Source: Candidatus Thalassarchaeum betae (GTDB taxonomy: Archaea > Thermoplasmatota > Poseidoniia > Poseidoniales > Thalassarchaeaceae). From it: 7,204 nt of DNA. The position numbers and the translations under genes were made by a program. The DNA is taken from positions 1-7,204 of the forward strand of contig JAKUUO010000012.1 in assembly GCA_022448665.1 (NCBI GenBank), written 5' to 3'. Below, one piece after another: positions 6,096 through 7,204 of this stretch. Under the pieces are notes generated by a model. That model was not told where the DNA came from and did not search any database. It saw only the letters and a program-made list of their open reading frames with translations. The first letter of the stretch is position 1. Each line of letters starts with the position of its first letter.

Positions 6096-7153
6096 ACCAG
6101 CCCGATGGCAGCGAGCACCGAATCCAGATCGGCATCAACCACTGTCGACTCAGCAAGCGAATTCTCGACAGCGACGCCGGGGTCTTTCAGACCGTGCCCG
6201 GTGACGGTGACCACGACAGTGCTGCCGTTTGGAATATCACCTCTGGAATGGGACTTGACAATGCCGGCTATCCCTGCTGCAGAGGCTGGCTCGACGAAAA
6301 TTCCAGCCGTCCTAGCCAGCATCCTCTGCGCATCGAGAATCTCCTCATCGCTGACCATGTCTATTGCGCCTGAGGATTCGGTAGCTGCGTTGACCGCGTG
6401 CTCCCAGCTCGCTGGATTGCCGATGCGAATTGCGGTTGCCACCGTCTCGGGCCTCTCAACGGGGGCTCCGAGTACGATCGGTGCTGCTCCCTCGGCCTGC
6501 CAACCCATCATCCGGGGTAATTTGGAGCTATTGCCACCCTCACGGTACTCCTTGTAACCCATCCAGTAGGCCGTGATATTGCCGGCGTTGCCGACAGGTA
6601 GGAAATGCATGTCTGGAGCTTCGCCTAGAGCGTCACAGACTTCGAAGGAAGCCGTCTTCTGACCTTGGATACGATATGGGTTGATGCTGTTGACCACCTC
6701 GACGTCCTCCCTCTTGCCGAGTTCTCTGACGATTTCTAGAGCGTCGTCGAAATTGCCTCTAATCTCAAGGGTCTGAGCGCCGTGAATCAGTGCCTGGGCC
6801 ATCTTGCCGTAGGCTATCTTTCCCTCAGGGATCAACACAAGGCATCGCATGCCGGCGCGCGCGGCGTATGCTGCTGCCGAAGCGCTGGTGTTTCCGGTGC
6901 TCGCGCACGCCACTATGCGTGCACCTCGCTCGGCCGCCTTGGAAACGGCCAGTGTCATGCCCCTGTCCTTGAACGAGGCCGTGGGATTCAATCCCTCATA
7001 CTTCACGAAGAGATGGAAATCGCCGCCGAGCTTGCTGACGATTCCCGGTGCCTCAATCAAAGGAGTCCCGCCCTCATTCAGAGAGATCACTGGTGTGTCT
7101 TCAGAGACTGGCAGGAATCGGCGATAGCGGCGTATCACGCCATGCTCTCCCAT
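6092..7153 (-). CDS. thrC: Threonine synthase
   Basis: PLP enzyme converting O-phosphohomoserine and water to threonine and phosphate, the last step of threonine synthesis; cytoplasmic. The 353 residues match the shorter bacterial/archaeal class. Motifs are GVIRRYRRFLPV (5-16), LNEGGTPLI (25-33), PTASFKDRGM (57-66) with PLP lysine K62, ASTGNTSAS (84-92), the cofactor phosphate loop PVGNAGNITAYW (186-197), VEPASAAG (287-294) and VTGHGLKDP (317-325). SFKDRGM, the phosphate loop and TGHGLKD together separate it from threonine dehydratase and cysteine synthase. GGAG directly abuts ATG 7153, which is too close for normal initiation. GTG at codon 6 (7138-7136) has GGAGAG six bases upstream and is an alternative, but it would remove residues before the conserved GVI block. 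The stop overlaps the regulator's stop within CTAG. Confidence 0.95.
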   Translation of the reverse strand: MGEHGVIRRYRRFLPVSEDTPVISLNEGGTPLIEAPGIVSKLGGDFHLFVKYEGLNPTASFKDRGMTLAVSKAAERGARIVACASTGNTSASAAAYAARAGMRCLVLIPEGKIAYGKMAQALIHGAQTLEIRGNFDDALEIVRELGKREDVEVVNSINPYRIQGQKTASFEVCDALGEAPDMHFLPVGNAGNITAYWMGYKEYREGGNSSKLPRMMGWQAEGAAPIVLGAPVERPETVATAIRIGNPASWEHAVNAATESSGAIDMVSDEEILDAQRMLARTAGIFVEPASAAGIAGIVKSHSRGDIPNGSTVVVTVTGHGLKDPGVAVENSLAESTVVDADLDSVLAAIGLV

Positions 7154-7204
7154 GCTCCAGCCTGACGGGGTTCAGCCATGAACCTCACCCGGCTGCCCGA
7201 GTCG
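7154..7204 (-). other. Window-edge segment, possible 3' end of a gene upstream of thrC
   Basis: Read on the minus strand from the window edge, one frame gives RLGQPGEVHG and then TGA at 7174-7172, 18 bases before thrC. This could be the end of a co-oriented gene, and archaeal thrC often sits near other threonine-pathway genes. Ten residues are too few to name it. On the plus strand ATG 7178 opens a frame (MNLTRLPES) that runs off the edge, so a divergent gene is also possible. Neither reading can be decided here. Confidence 0.2.

Noticed and set aside
7178..7204. Plus-strand gene starting at ATG 7178
   Set aside because: Only nine codons are visible, with no ribosome site or TATA box, and a competing minus-strand reading exists. 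It is noted only in the edge entry.
1..7204. CRISPR arrays, insertion sequences, integrase sites next to the tRNA, or defence genes
   Set aside because: I saw no spaced direct-repeat arrays, no transposase or integrase motifs, and no repeated copy of the tRNA 3' end. All but two named genes are housekeeping or metabolic.

Overview
The window is archaeal chromosomal DNA. It carries a diphthine synthase gene (dphB), a three-domain Trm5-type tRNA m1G37 methyltransferase, a tRNA-Asp, TATA-like elements and starts that mostly lack a good Shine-Dalgarno sequence. The moderately high GC, very tight gene packing and a small Cys/His-knuckle protein recall uncultured marine Thermoplasmatota (Marine Group II / Poseidoniales). 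That placement is an impression from protein style, not a phylogenetic result. There is no mobile element, CRISPR array, rRNA or sign of recent transfer.

Layout. Positions 1-73 hold a tRNA-Asp(GTC) missing its first three bases, with an encoded CCA. Positions 177-1669, minus strand, hold trm5 followed by a small zinc-knuckle-like protein. Positions 1707-4286, plus strand, hold dphB followed by an unrecognised Trp-rich protein of 566 residues. Positions 4287-5489, minus, encode a PLP enzyme of the cystathionine gamma-synthase/lyase family. Positions 5625-6095, plus, encode an Lrp/AsnC regulator. Positions 6092-7153, minus, hold threonine synthase (thrC). The last 51 bases may hold the end of an upstream minus-strand gene.

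How the genes fit together. The left half concerns translation: a tRNA-Asp with G at position 37, the enzyme family that makes m1G37, and the enzyme that methylates the diphthamide precursor on elongation factor 2. The right half concerns amino acids: a transsulfuration-family enzyme and threonine synthase act on either side of the homoserine branch point, with an Lrp-type regulator between them. The regulator and the transsulfuration gene diverge from a 135-base AT-rich region, the only clear promoter region in the window.

The architecture is extremely compact. Two convergent gene pairs end on palindromic stop-codon junctions (TGATCA with no spacer; CTAG with a 4-base overlap). The divergent trm5/dphB starts are about 37 bases apart, so their control signals must lie in coding DNA. 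A perfect 20-base palindrome sits inside trm5 next to that junction. The least explained item is the Trp-rich protein. I found no clearly new multi-gene system.
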